Below are positions 34,632 to 43,708 of a DNA stretch of 64,000 nt, piece after piece; positions within the stretch are counted from its first letter, which is position 1, and every line of letters starts with the position of its first letter. The notes under the pieces are model-generated. The model was not told where the DNA came from, made no database searches, and saw nothing but the letters and a program-made list of their open reading frames with translations. The stretch comes from Paraburkholderia flagellata (GTDB lineage: Bacteria; Pseudomonadota; Gammaproteobacteria; Burkholderiales; Burkholderiaceae): positions 558,001 through 622,000 of the forward strand of contig NZ_JAJEJT010000004.1 in the NCBI RefSeq assembly GCF_021390645.1, in the 5' to 3' direction. A program made the translations under genes and the position numbers.

Positions 34632-36191
34632 ATGCGCAACACGACGGTACGAGCCAGCCTCCTTGCAGTGCTGGTGATCTTTGGCGTGATGATCTTGATT
34701 GGCGGCTTCGCGGGCGTGTTCTCGCTGCGGGAGTCGAACGCCAGCGCCCAACGCCTGCACGAAATCGCCCGCCAGACCATTCTGGTCAACGACGCCTACA
34801 AGGACACCACGCGCACGCGCTCGGCGCTCGTACGCGGCTATAGCGCGCTCAAGGAACGCAACGACACCGCCACGCGCGACTCCGCGCTGAATAGCGCGGC
34901 CCATAGCTTCGAGCTTTCGGCGAGTGAGACGCAGGCCTTCGCCAACGCCCCGGCGTTCGATGGCATGGACGCGGACCTCAAACGTCAGCTGCTCGACTCC
35001 GCCGCGCAACTTTCCAGCACGCTCACGCGCGCGACCGACGCGCTGCGCAACGGCGACACGGCGGCTTACGTGGCGGTCAACGACACCGACATCACCGCCG
35101 CGGGCGCGGCCTACTCCGTGAACGTGGAGAAGTTCCAGAAGCTCGCCAACGCGCTCGCCGAGGCGACGCTCGATGACGGCAACGCACGCTATGCGTGGAT
35201 CGTGAGTCTCGTCGGCGTAGGCGTGGCGATCGCGCTGGCGCTCGTCGTCGTGACGCATTTCGCCTTGCAGCGCATCGTGTCGCGCCCGCTTGCCGAAGCC
35301 GCGGCGGTGCTCGATCGCATTGCGTCGAACGATCTCACGGTGCGCGTGCCCGAAGCGGGCCGCAACGAAATTGGCCTGCTGTTCGCGGCCATGCGCCGGA
35401 TGCAGGCGGGTCTCTCGCGCACCGTGGCTGGCGTGCGCGACAGTTGCGATGCGATCCACACGGCCGCGCGCGAGATCGCGGCGGGCAATCTCGATCTGTC
35501 GAGCCGCACGGAAGAGCAGTCGGCTTCGCTCGAAGAAACTGCCGCGAGCATGGAAGAACTCACCTCCACCGTGAAGCAGAACTCCGCGAACGCGTCCGAG
35601 GCCAGCACGCTCGCCACGGGCGCGGCCGATCTCGCGCAGCGCGGCGGCGATGTAGTGGGACGCGCCGTGCAGACGATGCAGGACATCAGCGCCAGCTCGC
35701 AGAAGATTGCCGAGATCACCAGCATGATCGACAGCATCGCGTTCCAGACGAATATTCTCGCGCTCAACGCCGCCGTGGAATCGGCGCGCGCGGGTGAGCA
35801 GGGGCGCGGCTTCGCCGTGGTCGCGGGCGAGGTGCGAACGCTCGCGCAACGCAGCGCGGGCGCAGCACGCGAGATCAAGGAACTGATCGGCGCCTCGATG
35901 GAAGACGTGCGCAACGGCAACGCGCTCGTCGCGCAGGCAGGCGAGGCGATGAGCGAGATCGTCAACTCGGTGCGCAACGTTGCGACCATCATGGCCGAGA
36001 TCACCACGGCCACCGCCGAGCAGAGCACAGGCATTCAGCAGGTGGGCATGGCCGTGAGCCAGATGGATCAGGTCACGCAGCAGAACGCCGCGCTCGTGGA
36101 GCAGGCCGCCGCCGCCGCGAGCGCGCTGGAGCACCAGGCGCAATCGATGAAGGAAGCGGTTTCGGTGTTTCGCGTTGGCGCGCTCGCGTGA
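34632..36191 (+). CDS. Methyl-accepting chemotaxis protein (Tar-like, four-helix sensor)
   Basis: 519 residues. TM1 at about 10-32, periplasmic helical sensor of roughly 155 residues, TM2 at about 188-210, HAMP, then a cytoplasmic signalling domain. The hairpin tip contains [18 protein letters not shown] and [17 protein letters not shown], the kinase-contact motif. The adaptation region reads [20 protein letters not shown]. It lacks a C-terminal NWETF-type pentapeptide, so it depends on other receptors for efficient methylation. Ligand unknown; the next gene encodes a secreted lactonase. Confidence 0.94.
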   Translation: MRNTTVRASLLAVLVIFGVMILIGGFAGVFSLRESNASAQRLHEIARQTILVNDAYKDTTRTRSALVRGYSALKERNDTATRDSALNSAAHSFELSASETQAFANAPAFDGMDADLKRQLLDSAAQLSSTLTRATDALRNGDTAAYVAVNDTDITAAGAAYSVNVEKFQKLANALAEATLDDGNARYAWIVSLVGVGVAIALALVVVTHFALQRIVSRPLAEAAAVLDRIASNDLTVRVPEAGRNEIGLLFAAMRRMQAGLSRTVAGVRDSCDAIHTAAREIAAGNLDLSSRTEEQSASLEETAASMEELTSTVKQNSANASEASTLATGAADLAQRGGDVVGRAVQTMQDISASSQKIAEITSMIDSIAFQTNILALNAAVESARAGEQGRGFAVVAGEVRTLAQRSAGAAREIKELIGASMEDVRNGNALVAQAGEAMSEIVNSVRNVATIMAEITTATAEQSTGIQQVGMAVSQMDQVTQQNAALVEQAAAAASALEHQAQSMKEAVSVFRVGALA

Positions 36192-36244
36192 GAACAGAAA
36201 AGCGCGAATCTAATCAATAGAACTAACAAACTGGAAGAGAGTCG

Positions 36245-37342
36245 ATGAAGAAGAACGCAATCTTGCGCGGCGTGGCGGGTGCCGTTATCGGGCTCGCGGC
36301 AGCGGTGGCCGCGCACGCGGCTAACTACGTGTACGTGTCGAACGCCGATAGCCAGGACATTTCGGTGTTCCGCCTCGATGCGCAAAGCGGCGCGCTGGCC
36401 GCTGTCGAAACCGTGCCGGTGGGCGGCACGGTCATGCCGATGGCGTTCTCGCCTGATCATCATCGCCTTTACGCGGCGCTGCGCTCGAAGCCGTATCGCG
36501 TGGTGAGCTTCGCCGTGAATCCGCTCGATGGCCAGCTCGTCGAACTCGGCCGCGCGCCGCTCGCGGAGAGCATGGCCTACGTTTCCACGGACGGCACGGG
36601 GCGCTATCTACTTTCCGCTTCGTATGGCGGCAATCTGCTGGCGGTGAACCACATCGGCGAAAACGGTGTGGCGGGCGACGTGCTGCAAACCGTGAAGACG
36701 GGCCCGATGGCGCATATCATCCGCACCTCGCCGGACAACCGTTATGCGTTCGCATCGGTGCTCGGCGCCGATGCATGGCTGCGCCTGAAGTTCGACGCCT
36801 CGACGGGCGCGCTCACCGAAGACGCGAAACCCGCTTACTCGCTGCCCAAGGATTCCGGCCCGCGCCACTTCCAGTTTTCGCCAGACCAGCGCTTCGTTTA
36901 TCTGATCGACGAACTCGACGGCAAACTCCACGTGCTCGCGTTCAACGCGGCGAACGACACCGTCAAGCCGATCCAGACGATCTCGATTCTGCCCGCCGAC
37001 TTCTCCGGCGACAAGCCGTGGGGCGCCGACGTGCACCTCACGCCCGATGGCCTTCATCTGTATATCTCGGAGCGCACGTCGAGCACGCTGGGCGCGTATC
37101 GCGTGAACAAGGCAACGGGCAAGCTCACGCGCATCGGCACGTACGGCACGGAAAAGCAGCCGCGCGGCTTCAATATCGATCCTTCGGGCCAGTACCTCTT
37201 TGCCGTGGGCCAACTCTCGCCCACGCTGAGCGCTTACCGTATCGACGCGAAGAGCGGTGCGCTGCACGAGCTTGGCAAGTATCCGGTGGGCAAAGGCGCG
37301 AACTGGATCGAAGTGGTCGACTTCGACGGTTCGAATGACTAA
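36245..37342 (+). CDS. Exported lactonase, 7-bladed beta-propeller (6-phosphogluconolactonase-like)
   Basis: 365 residues with a Sec signal peptide (MKKNAILRGVAGAVIGLAAA, cleavage after AHA at about 25). The mature protein is a seven-bladed propeller of the YbhE/Pgl type, with YVSNADSQDISVFRLD, DSGPRHFQFSPDQRFVYLID and GFNIDPSGQYLFAVGQ repeats. Export suggests hydrolysis of a sugar lactone in the periplasm rather than a pentose-phosphate role. With the GudP-like transporter 1.6 kb away it may serve sugar-acid use; this is inference. Confidence 0.9.
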   Translation: MKKNAILRGVAGAVIGLAAAVAAHAANYVYVSNADSQDISVFRLDAQSGALAAVETVPVGGTVMPMAFSPDHHRLYAALRSKPYRVVSFAVNPLDGQLVELGRAPLAESMAYVSTDGTGRYLLSASYGGNLLAVNHIGENGVAGDVLQTVKTGPMAHIIRTSPDNRYAFASVLGADAWLRLKFDASTGALTEDAKPAYSLPKDSGPRHFQFSPDQRFVYLIDELDGKLHVLAFNAANDTVKPIQTISILPADFSGDKPWGADVHLTPDGLHLYISERTSSTLGAYRVNKATGKLTRIGTYGTEKQPRGFNIDPSGQYLFAVGQLSPTLSAYRIDAKSGALHELGKYPVGKGANWIEVVDFDGSND

Positions 37343-37367
37343 GTAATAAGGGGCGGCTTCGGTCGCC

Positions 37368-38663
37368 TCATTCCTGCTGGTTCTCAGTCGCGAAGGTCAT
37401 TGCCTTCGCGTTGCGCGTTTCGGCTCGCGCTTCATCGAGACCTTCGATCGAGCGCAGCCGCGCTGGCGCGGAGAACACGATGATCGCGAGCTGAATGGCG
37501 AACCCGCACGCGGCGCCCACGAGGCAACTGGTCATGCCAAGGTGCGTGCTCAGGAACGCGCCGAGCAGGGCGCCGAGCGGGCGCGCGCCGAACGTCGCCA
37601 TCATGATGACCGACGAGACGCGCGCGATCAGATCGCGAGGCGTGACGACCTGGCGCAACGCAGTGGTCGAGATGGTCCAGACGATCGGCCCGAATCCAAA
37701 CAGAAAGAAAGCCAGAAACACGGTGGCGCGCGAATGCGTGAGGGCGGTGCTCGCCATGAGCAGCGAGGCAAGCGCGGCGCTCATTGGGCCGAGCAGAATT
37801 TGCCGTCCGAAGACGAGGCGCTTTGCGATGATCTTGTAGAGAAACGCGCCGCCCACCATCCCGAAGCCGTACACGCCAAGTGCAACACCCACGGCCGATG
37901 GTGCGAAGGCGAGCCGGTGTATCGCGTACCAGGCGAACACGGCGAGCAACAAATACCACGATGTATTGAAGACGAAGGCCGTCGCAACGATCGGCCGTAG
38001 GTGCGTGCTGCGCGCGATGAACTGCACGCCGTCGAAAAGCTCGTGTGCGAGCGCGCGACGCGAACGCGGGCGCGGCGCCTCGGTGGGCAGGCGTGTGAGA
38101 AACCATGCGCTGGCGAGCGACAGGACGAACGCTGCGAGAAACGCAAACACGCCCGACGCCCAGCCCGCGAAAATACCGCCCGCGGAAGGCCCCGCCGTGT
38201 AGGCAATGCTGCGCGCGATTTCGAGCCGCCGGTTGGCGGTGAGCAGGTCGCCCGTTTCGACCATGGCCGCGACGAGCGAGGGCGCGGTTACGCTGAATAC
38301 CACGGTGCCCGTCGCGATGGCGAAGCCCAGCGTGCCGAGCATGCAGAGCGATAGCACGCGCGCATGGAACAACGCGAACAGCACGAAGAGCGCGGCGGCG
38401 CGCAGCAGTTCGGTTGCGATCATGAGCGGCTTGCGTCGGCTGCGATCGGCAACGAGACCGGCGGGCAGCGAGAGCAGCAGGAACGGCAGCGTGTTGATGG
38501 CTTGCAGCGAGGCGCTTTGCTGTGCGCTCGCGCCTAGCGCCACCACGGCGACGATGGGGATGACCGCAATGGCCATTTGCTCGCTGAATTGCGCCGCGAG
38601 ACTCGCATGCGAAAGATTGACGACGACGCGCTGTGGGGTGGTGGTTCCTGGCGTGATGGCCAT
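37368..38663 (-). CDS. MFS transporter (EntS-like, MFS_3)
   Basis: 431 residues, about 12 TM helices. Start FSEQMAIAVIPIVAVVALG, loop 2-3 motif GLVADRSRRKPLM, then SVTAPSLVAAMVETGDLLTA and ANRRLEIARSIAYTAGPSAG, matching MFS_3 exporters found in siderophore and antibiotic clusters. C-terminal hydrophilic tail rich in Arg and Glu. Stand-alone gene; it converges with the lactonase gene (26-base gap). No regulator is adjacent. Confidence 0.9.
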   Translation of the reverse strand: MAITPGTTTPQRVVVNLSHASLAAQFSEQMAIAVIPIVAVVALGASAQQSASLQAINTLPFLLLSLPAGLVADRSRRKPLMIATELLRAAALFVLFALFHARVLSLCMLGTLGFAIATGTVVFSVTAPSLVAAMVETGDLLTANRRLEIARSIAYTAGPSAGGIFAGWASGVFAFLAAFVLSLASAWFLTRLPTEAPRPRSRRALAHELFDGVQFIARSTHLRPIVATAFVFNTSWYLLLAVFAWYAIHRLAFAPSAVGVALGVYGFGMVGGAFLYKIIAKRLVFGRQILLGPMSAALASLLMASTALTHSRATVFLAFFLFGFGPIVWTISTTALRQVVTPRDLIARVSSVIMMATFGARPLGALLGAFLSTHLGMTSCLVGAACGFAIQLAIIVFSAPARLRSIEGLDEARAETRNAKAMTFATENQQE

Positions 38664-38804
38664 CGTAGATGTCCCGAAGGTCGATCCGGCGTAGGCCGGA
38701 TGCGGTGGTTTGAGCTTCGGGATCGAGTCTACGTAGGGTGATTGGGTGGGGATATCCGGATCTTGTGGTGATATTCGATGCGCTGTACGGGCCCAGGGCG
38801 CAGG

Positions 38805-40019
38805 TCACTCCGCCTCGATGCGATCCGCGTCGCGCGTATCTCTGCGCACCTGCGCGTGTGTTGCCGATTCGCCGCGCGACGCATCCACATCACGCACCGC
38901 GCGACTGCCCGCAAAACACACCGCGAGCGTAGCGAGCACCAGCACGCCAAGTGCGAGCTGCAAGCCAACGAGCCCCGCGCCGAAGCCGATAATCGGCGGC
39001 CCCACGAGAAAGCCCGCGTACCCGGCGGTAGCCGCCATCGAAACGCCCGTAACGGGCGGATCAGTCGTGCGCCCAGCCGCGCTGAAAATCACCGGCACCA
39101 CATTGGCGAGCCCAATGCCGACGCAGATGAACCCCACCACAGCCGTAGTGAGCGCAGGTGCGGCGAGCACAGCGGCTAGGCCCGCCGCCGAAAGCAGGCC
39201 GCCCAGCGCGACCACGCGCACCGCGCCGAGACGCCGCACGAACGCGTCGCCCACCACGCGGCACGCCGCCATGGCGAACGCGAACGCCGTGTAGCCGATG
39301 CCTGCGCTATCGGCATGAGCGGGCAAGGCAGAACGCAGATACACGCCACTCCAGTCGGCAATGGCGCCCTCGGTCATCATGCAGAGAAACGCAAGCGCGG
39401 CGAGCTTCACGACGCCCGCCTGCGGCAATGCGAAGCCGCCGCCGGACGCAGCCTCGGGGCGCGAGCCCACGTCGCGCAGCGAAAACAGGGCCGCGCCGAC
39501 GATCAGCACAGCGATGGGAATCGCGGGCAGCGCAAGACCGCTTAGCACACCGAATCCTGTCTTCTGCAACACCGTGCCAACGGCTGCGCCCGCAAGACCG
39601 CCCGCGCTCCAGGCAGCATGGAACGACGACATGATCGGCGCGCTCCACACTTTTTCGATAGCGCTGGCATGTCCATTCATGGAAACATCGAGCGCGCCAT
39701 TGAGCGCACCGAGCAGCAGCAACGCGGCACACAGCAGCGGCGCATTGGGCGCGAGCGCAGGCAGAGGAAACGCGGCGACGAACAGCACGCCGAGCAGGGC
39801 GGTCGCGCGGCCGCTGCCGAACTTCGGCGCGAGCCGCCCCGCAAGCGGCATGGCGACGATGGCCCCCAGCGCGAAGGCAAAGAGCGCGACGCCGAGCAGG
39901 GAGTCGCCAAGAAGCAGCTTGTCCTTCACGCGCGGCACTTCGACGGCCCACGCGCCAATGCCGAAGCCGTTCGCCAGAAAGACGGCCGTGGTGGCGTAGC
40001 GTTCGCGTAGCGGTCTCAT
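38805..40019 (-). CDS. MFS transporter, YbjJ-like
   Basis: 404 residues from ATG 40019, which overlaps the stop of the DeoR-type gene by 4 bases (ATGA). About 12 TM helices. YbjJ-type features: FLANGFGIGAWAVEVPRVKD, LGALNGALDVSMNGHASAIE in TM4, and SFHAAWSAGGLAGAAVG. C-terminus is hydrophilic (ATHAQVRRDTRDADRIEAE). Coupled translation with a DeoR/GlpR regulator suggests sugar or sugar-phosphate responsive expression. Substrate unknown. Confidence 0.9.
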   Translation of the reverse strand: MRPLRERYATTAVFLANGFGIGAWAVEVPRVKDKLLLGDSLLGVALFAFALGAIVAMPLAGRLAPKFGSGRATALLGVLFVAAFPLPALAPNAPLLCAALLLLGALNGALDVSMNGHASAIEKVWSAPIMSSFHAAWSAGGLAGAAVGTVLQKTGFGVLSGLALPAIPIAVLIVGAALFSLRDVGSRPEAASGGGFALPQAGVVKLAALAFLCMMTEGAIADWSGVYLRSALPAHADSAGIGYTAFAFAMAACRVVGDAFVRRLGAVRVVALGGLLSAAGLAAVLAAPALTTAVVGFICVGIGLANVVPVIFSAAGRTTDPPVTGVSMAATAGYAGFLVGPPIIGFGAGLVGLQLALGVLVLATLAVCFAGSRAVRDVDASRGESATHAQVRRDTRDADRIEAE

Positions 40020-40807
40020 CGCGCCACCGTCACGTCGCCGCATGCGGCTTTCAGTTGCTTCAGATGGAGTTTCGGCACGTCGGCATCGACCACCAGATAG
40101 TCGAGCGAAGCGCAGGGTGCGATGACGAACGGTGCCGACGTCATCAGCTTTTCGGTGGTGACCGCCGCCGCGATCTGGCCGCTTGCCGCGACCATGGCAC
40201 GCTTCATTTCGGCATCCTCAGCATCGAATGCCGCAACCCCTTCGGAGGGATCGAGTGCGCATGCCCCGAGAAAGCAGAGATCTGCTTTGATCTGCTGTAT
40301 TTGCACGAGCGCCGTCGCACCCAGTGCGCCCGCGGCCTGCGCGCTCACGCGCCCGCCGATCAGGATGACCTCGATGCCTGTACGCTCTAGCAGGCGCACG
40401 GCGGCCTGCGGCGAAGTCGTGATCACCGTGAGGCCGGCGTTCTCGGGCAGTGCCGCCGCGACCTCGACGTTTGTCGAGCCTGCGTCGAGCAGAATCACCT
40501 GGTTGGGCTTGACAAGCGCGGCGGCGGCGCGCGCGAGGCGCGCCTTTGCGGGCAGTTGCTCGCGCATGCGCACGGAGGCGGGCTTGTTGGCGGGCGACGT
40601 CAGCAGCGCGCCACCGTATACGCGCTTGCAGTGTCCCGCCTCGGCCAGATCGCGCAAATGGCGCCGGATCGTGTGCTCCGAGGTGTCGAGCTGCGCGGCG
40701 AGTTCGGCGGCCAGCACGCGGCCCTCGGCGCGCAGCTTTTCGAGGATCAGGCGCTCGCGCTCGTCGGGGAGCAGGCTTTCAATCGCCGCCTGGCGTGTGC
40801 GTTGCAT
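40016..40807 (-). CDS. DeoR/GlpR-family transcriptional regulator
   Basis: 263 residues from ATG 40807, with AGGGGAG 8 bases upstream. N-terminal DeoR HTH: RERLILEKLRAEGRVLAAEL and AQLDTSEHTIRRHLRDLAE, then the sugar-phosphate-binding domain with ILLDAGSTNVEVAAALP and ADLCFLGACALDPSEGVAA, a typical GlpR-like phosphosugar site. Overlaps the downstream MFS gene by 4 bases, forming a two-gene operon. Effector probably a sugar phosphate. Confidence 0.92.
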   Translation of the reverse strand: MQRTRQAAIESLLPDERERLILEKLRAEGRVLAAELAAQLDTSEHTIRRHLRDLAEAGHCKRVYGGALLTSPANKPASVRMREQLPAKARLARAAAALVKPNQVILLDAGSTNVEVAAALPENAGLTVITTSPQAAVRLLERTGIEVILIGGRVSAQAAGALGATALVQIQQIKADLCFLGACALDPSEGVAAFDAEDAEMKRAMVAASGQIAAAVTTEKLMTSAPFVIAPCASLDYLVVDADVPKLHLKQLKAACGDVTVAR

Positions 40808-40924
40808 GGTTTCGGCTCCCCTCTGCAAGTTGGCTTGCCCGTCGAATCGAGCAAAAACGAGCATAAAGTATCGTAAACGGGCAATGCATGCAACAGGCGG
40901 CGCAGGATTCGCGGCGCAACCGAT

Positions 40925-41968
40925 TCAGGGCAGCGAATAGCGCGAATACGTTTCGATCGGCACGAGTGCCTGCGCCGGGGGCGTGCCGCCCGCCACCGCG
41001 TTGCGCATCTGTTCGACGGCCGTGCGCAGCAGCAAACGCAAGTCTTGCGAGAGCAGATAGTCGATCACGTCCGCGCGCAACAGCGGCTCCGTCACGGCGT
41101 TCACCTCATGCGTGACATAGAGCGTGCGGCCCGCGATCCCGCGCTCGCGCAGCGCCGCAGCAAGCCCCTCGTTGCCGCCCGCCACGTTGTAGATGCCGTC
41201 GAGCGCGCCGTGCATTTCCATGCAGCGCCGCGTGGCCTCGTAGGTCGCCGCGCCCGAGTCGGCACCCTTGATCACTTCGACGACATTCACATGGGGAAAG
41301 CGTTGGCGCAGGAGCGAACGAAAGCCTATCTCGCGGTCTTCGTGACAGGTGTACGAGAAAGTTGCGACCACAACGGCCACCGAAGGCGAGGTCCGCCCCT
41401 CCAGGTGACGGCCGACGAGGAACGCAGCCGACTGGCCCGCGGCGCGGTTGTTCACGCCCACGTAGGTGTGGCGCGCATCGGCGTCGACGTCGGTGATGAG
41501 CGTCACCACGCCAAGGCCCCGCGCCATGCATTCGCGCAGCGCCGACGTAATGGGCGGCGTATTCGTGCAGATGATGCCGATGGCGTCTGCTGCGGGTTGT
41601 GCCCCTTGCACTGCCTCGCGCACGCGCAGTGCGACGTCCTCGTCGCTGGCGCCCACGCAATTGACCACGTCGACCGTTACGCCTGCGGCGGCAAATTCGG
41701 TTTCGAGGCTCGCTGCCGTGCGCGTGAGTTCTGCGGTGAAGGCGTCGCCGGCCTGCAGGAGCAGGCGCACACGCAGCGCATGGGACGCGGCGCGCGACGC
41801 CACGGGCAACACCTGATCGTCACTCGCGCCCAGTTGCCTGAGCGCCGCTTCCACGGCGCTGCGCGTGCGCGGGTGCACGCCGGGCCGGTCGTTGAGCGCC
41901 CGGTCGATGGTCGCGCGGCTTAGTTGCGTGAGCTCCATCAACTGTTTCAGCGTAGGGCGGCTTTTCAT
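40925..41968 (-). CDS. LacI-family regulator divergent from the Moc-like hydroxylase operon
   Basis: 347 residues from ATG 41968, GGAG 5 bases upstream. Helix-turn-helix and hinge at residues 5-50: PTLKQLMELTQLSRATIDRA, LNDRPGVHPRTR, an atypical LacI N-terminus starting with PTLKQLM. The rest is a periplasmic-binding-protein-like effector domain of the sugar-binding-4 type (LITDVDADARHTYVGVNNRA, GLDGIYNVAGGNE-like segment). Its fold is related to the binding protein at 43709, suggesting both see the same sugar or inositol-like ligand. The shared promoter region carries four CTCA/TGAG sites that are likely its operators. Confidence 0.92.
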   Translation of the reverse strand: MKSRPTLKQLMELTQLSRATIDRALNDRPGVHPRTRSAVEAALRQLGASDDQVLPVASRAASHALRVRLLLQAGDAFTAELTRTAASLETEFAAAGVTVDVVNCVGASDEDVALRVREAVQGAQPAADAIGIICTNTPPITSALRECMARGLGVVTLITDVDADARHTYVGVNNRAAGQSAAFLVGRHLEGRTSPSVAVVVATFSYTCHEDREIGFRSLLRQRFPHVNVVEVIKGADSGAATYEATRRCMEMHGALDGIYNVAGGNEGLAAALRERGIAGRTLYVTHEVNAVTEPLLRADVIDYLLSQDLRLLLRTAVEQMRNAVAGGTPPAQALVPIETYSRYSLP

Positions 41969-42002
41969 CGGATCTCCGCAGCAGATGAGTACGAAGGTAT
42001 TC

Positions 42003-42019
42003 TGCCTCAAAATGAGGCA
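42003..42019. promoter_or_regulatory. Operator-like palindrome 1 (LacI/Moc-like divergent promoter)
   Basis: TGCCTCA, AAA, TGAGGCA: perfect 7-base arms, with core CTCAAAATGAG. It lies 35 bases upstream of the LacI start codon, a good position for autorepression. Confidence 0.65.
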
Positions 42020-42098
42020 TTGAGTACGAGTATTTGTCTTATATCTCCACGTGGAGAACGATTTCAGACGGGGAAAATTTAGGTGAAAACCCTTTGGT

Positions 42099-42111
42099 GC
42101 TCAAAATGAGT
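42099..42111. promoter_or_regulatory. Operator-like site 2
   Basis: Carries the identical 11-base core CTCAAAATGAG (42100-42110) found in site 1. About 110 bases upstream of the hydroxylase start. Confidence 0.6.
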
Positions 42112-42132
42112 CACTTTAGTCTTTGACGGTGA

Positions 42133-42143
42133 CTCATTTAGAG
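42133..42143. promoter_or_regulatory. Operator-like site 3
   Basis: CTCATTTAGAG, differing by one base from the reverse complement of the core in sites 1 and 2. Centre is 33 bases from site 2, about three helical turns. Confidence 0.5.
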
Positions 42144-42153
42144 CCTGTAATTC

Positions 42154-42188
42154 GCCTCAAGGATGAGCGAGTCCAAAGCAGCTCATCC
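42154..42188. promoter_or_regulatory. Operator-like site 4 and overlapping 8-bp inverted repeat
   Basis: GCCTCA, AGGA, TGAGC at 42154-42168 is a further CTCA/TGAG palindrome with a longer spacer. GGATGAGC (42161-42168) also pairs perfectly with GCTCATCC (42181-42188) across 12 bases, which could be a second operator half-site pair or a leader hairpin just before the hydroxylase gene. Confidence 0.45.
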
Positions 42189-42219
42189 TCGTTCAACGTC
42201 ATGCACGGGAGTTCGATTC

Positions 42220-43278
42220 ATGTCCGCACAGCAAGGCTCGCCACAGGTCATCACGATGGACGACTGGTACCGTTGTCCGCTGGAGCGCAAGGTGCTCAAG
42301 GAAGTCACGCGGCGCAACGACCGGGTCGCCCTGATGCATTTCGGCGGTTTCATGGCGCTCGTGCTCGCCACGGGCGCGCTCGCCTGGTTTTCATTGGGCA
42401 CGCTCTGGTGCATTCCGGCCTTTCTGCTTTACGGCACGATTTACGCGTTCGCGGAGGCGATGGAGCACGAACTGCGTCATCGCACGCCGTTCAGGAGCGA
42501 GTGGCTCAACGAGAGCGTGCACTGGGTCATCTGCTTCATGACCTGGCGCGAGCAGATCTATAGCCGCTGGTCGCATGCGCAGCATCACACCTATACGCAC
42601 CTCACGGCCACGGTGCCCGCTGACGTTGAAATCGCCGTCAAGCGTCCGCCCAGTTACCTCAAACTCGCCACCGATTTCCTGCGCATTTCGCACGGCATCC
42701 ATCATCTCGGCAACATCGTGCTGCACAGCCTCGGCATCGTGACGAGGAGCGCGAAGGCCGTCGTGCCGGTGGTCGAATATCGTGTGATGCGCCGCAATTC
42801 GCGGGTGATTCTCGCGCTCTACGTGGCCGTTGGCGTGTGGGCTTTTGTTGCACATAGCTGGCTGCCGGTGGTGTTTCTGCTTTTGCCTCGGGCATACGGC
42901 GCGTGGCTGCATGAACTGCTGGCCATTACGCAGCACACCGGCCTGCGCGAGAACGAACTCGATCACCGTTTTTCTACCCGCACGCTGCGCCTGAATCCCG
43001 TCCTCCAGTTCCTCTACTGGAACATGAACTATCACGTCGAACACCATATGTTCCCCAACGTGCCGTTTCATGCGCTGCCTGAATTGCGCAAAGCGATCGA
43101 GGCTGACCTGCCACCCGCTTATGACGGTCTGTTCGACGCGTGGGCCGAGATCCTGCACGTATTGCGCACGCAGCGCCACGATCCGGACTACATGATCACG
43201 CCGCAGGTGCCCGGCAAGACGGTAGGCGTAATGCGCGAGGACGCCGTTTCAAATGCCGTTGCCGTCGACACGCAATGA
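42220..43278 (+). CDS. mocD: Membrane di-iron hydroxylase/desaturase, MocD-like
   Basis: 352 residues from ATG 42220, GGGAG 8 bases upstream. Membrane fatty-acid-desaturase fold with hydrophobic pairs at about 37-75 and 195-225, and three histidine boxes: H83-x3-H87 (EHELRHRT), H119-x2-HH (SHAQHHTYTH) and H272-x2-HH (YHVEHHMFP). These bind the di-iron centre. Followed directly by a Rieske ferredoxin, a sugar-type binding protein and a ferredoxin reductase, the gene set that in rhizobial rhizopine catabolism (MocD, MocE, MocB, MocF) demethylates O-methyl-scyllo-inosamine. Substrate here is inferred; fatty-acyl or alkyl hydroxylation is the alternative. Confidence 0.87.
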   Translation: MSAQQGSPQVITMDDWYRCPLERKVLKEVTRRNDRVALMHFGGFMALVLATGALAWFSLGTLWCIPAFLLYGTIYAFAEAMEHELRHRTPFRSEWLNESVHWVICFMTWREQIYSRWSHAQHHTYTHLTATVPADVEIAVKRPPSYLKLATDFLRISHGIHHLGNIVLHSLGIVTRSAKAVVPVVEYRVMRRNSRVILALYVAVGVWAFVAHSWLPVVFLLLPRAYGAWLHELLAITQHTGLRENELDHRFSTRTLRLNPVLQFLYWNMNYHVEHHMFPNVPFHALPELRKAIEADLPPAYDGLFDAWAEILHVLRTQRHDPDYMITPQVPGKTVGVMREDAVSNAVAVDTQ

Positions 43279-43329
43279 CGCCGCGGCTGCCCGCTAATTG
43301 TTCGAAAGATGAGGATGGAGGAGACGACC

Positions 43330-43653
43330 ATGAACATTCTTCAATGGCACGAGGTGTGCGCGAGCGACGAACTCGAAGAAGAGGACGTGATGGAGTTCGA
43401 GCACGAAGGCGAGCTTTACGCGATCTATCACACGCCCACGGGCTATTACGCCTCAGCGGGAGTCTGCACACACGAAACGGCGCGTCTCGCGCAAGGTCTC
43501 GTGTTCGGCGACATCATCGAATGCCCGATGCATATGGGGCGCTTCCACATTCCCTCGGGCGCGGCCAAGGGAGCGCCGGTCTGCGTGAATCTCGCCACGC
43601 ATCCGGTGAAGGTGGAGGGCGGAACGATTTATCTCGGGCTCGCCACAGAATGA
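43330..43653 (+). CDS. mocE: Rieske [2Fe-2S] ferredoxin, MocE-like
   Basis: 107 residues from ATG 43330, GGAGGAG 6 bases upstream. Rieske cluster ligands Cys46, His48 (GVCTHET) and Cys65, His68 (IIECPMHMGRF). Acts as electron carrier between the FAD reductase (44761) and the di-iron hydroxylase (42220). Soluble, acidic, normal length for a Rieske-type ferredoxin of multicomponent oxygenases. Second gene of the operon, 51 bases after the hydroxylase. A paralogue lies at 52413-52721. Confidence 0.92.
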   Translation: MNILQWHEVCASDELEEEDVMEFEHEGELYAIYHTPTGYYASAGVCTHETARLAQGLVFGDIIECPMHMGRFHIPSGAAKGAPVCVNLATHPVKVEGGTIYLGLATE

Positions 43654-43708
43654 TTTGGTATGCGAATCTTTGAATCACCACGATAACGATGCAACTTAGG
43701 AGACAGCC

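Noticed and set aside
34506..36143. 545-codon minus-strand frame opposite the chemoreceptor gene
   Set aside because: The plus strand encodes an unmistakable methyl-accepting chemotaxis protein; the antisense product has no family features.
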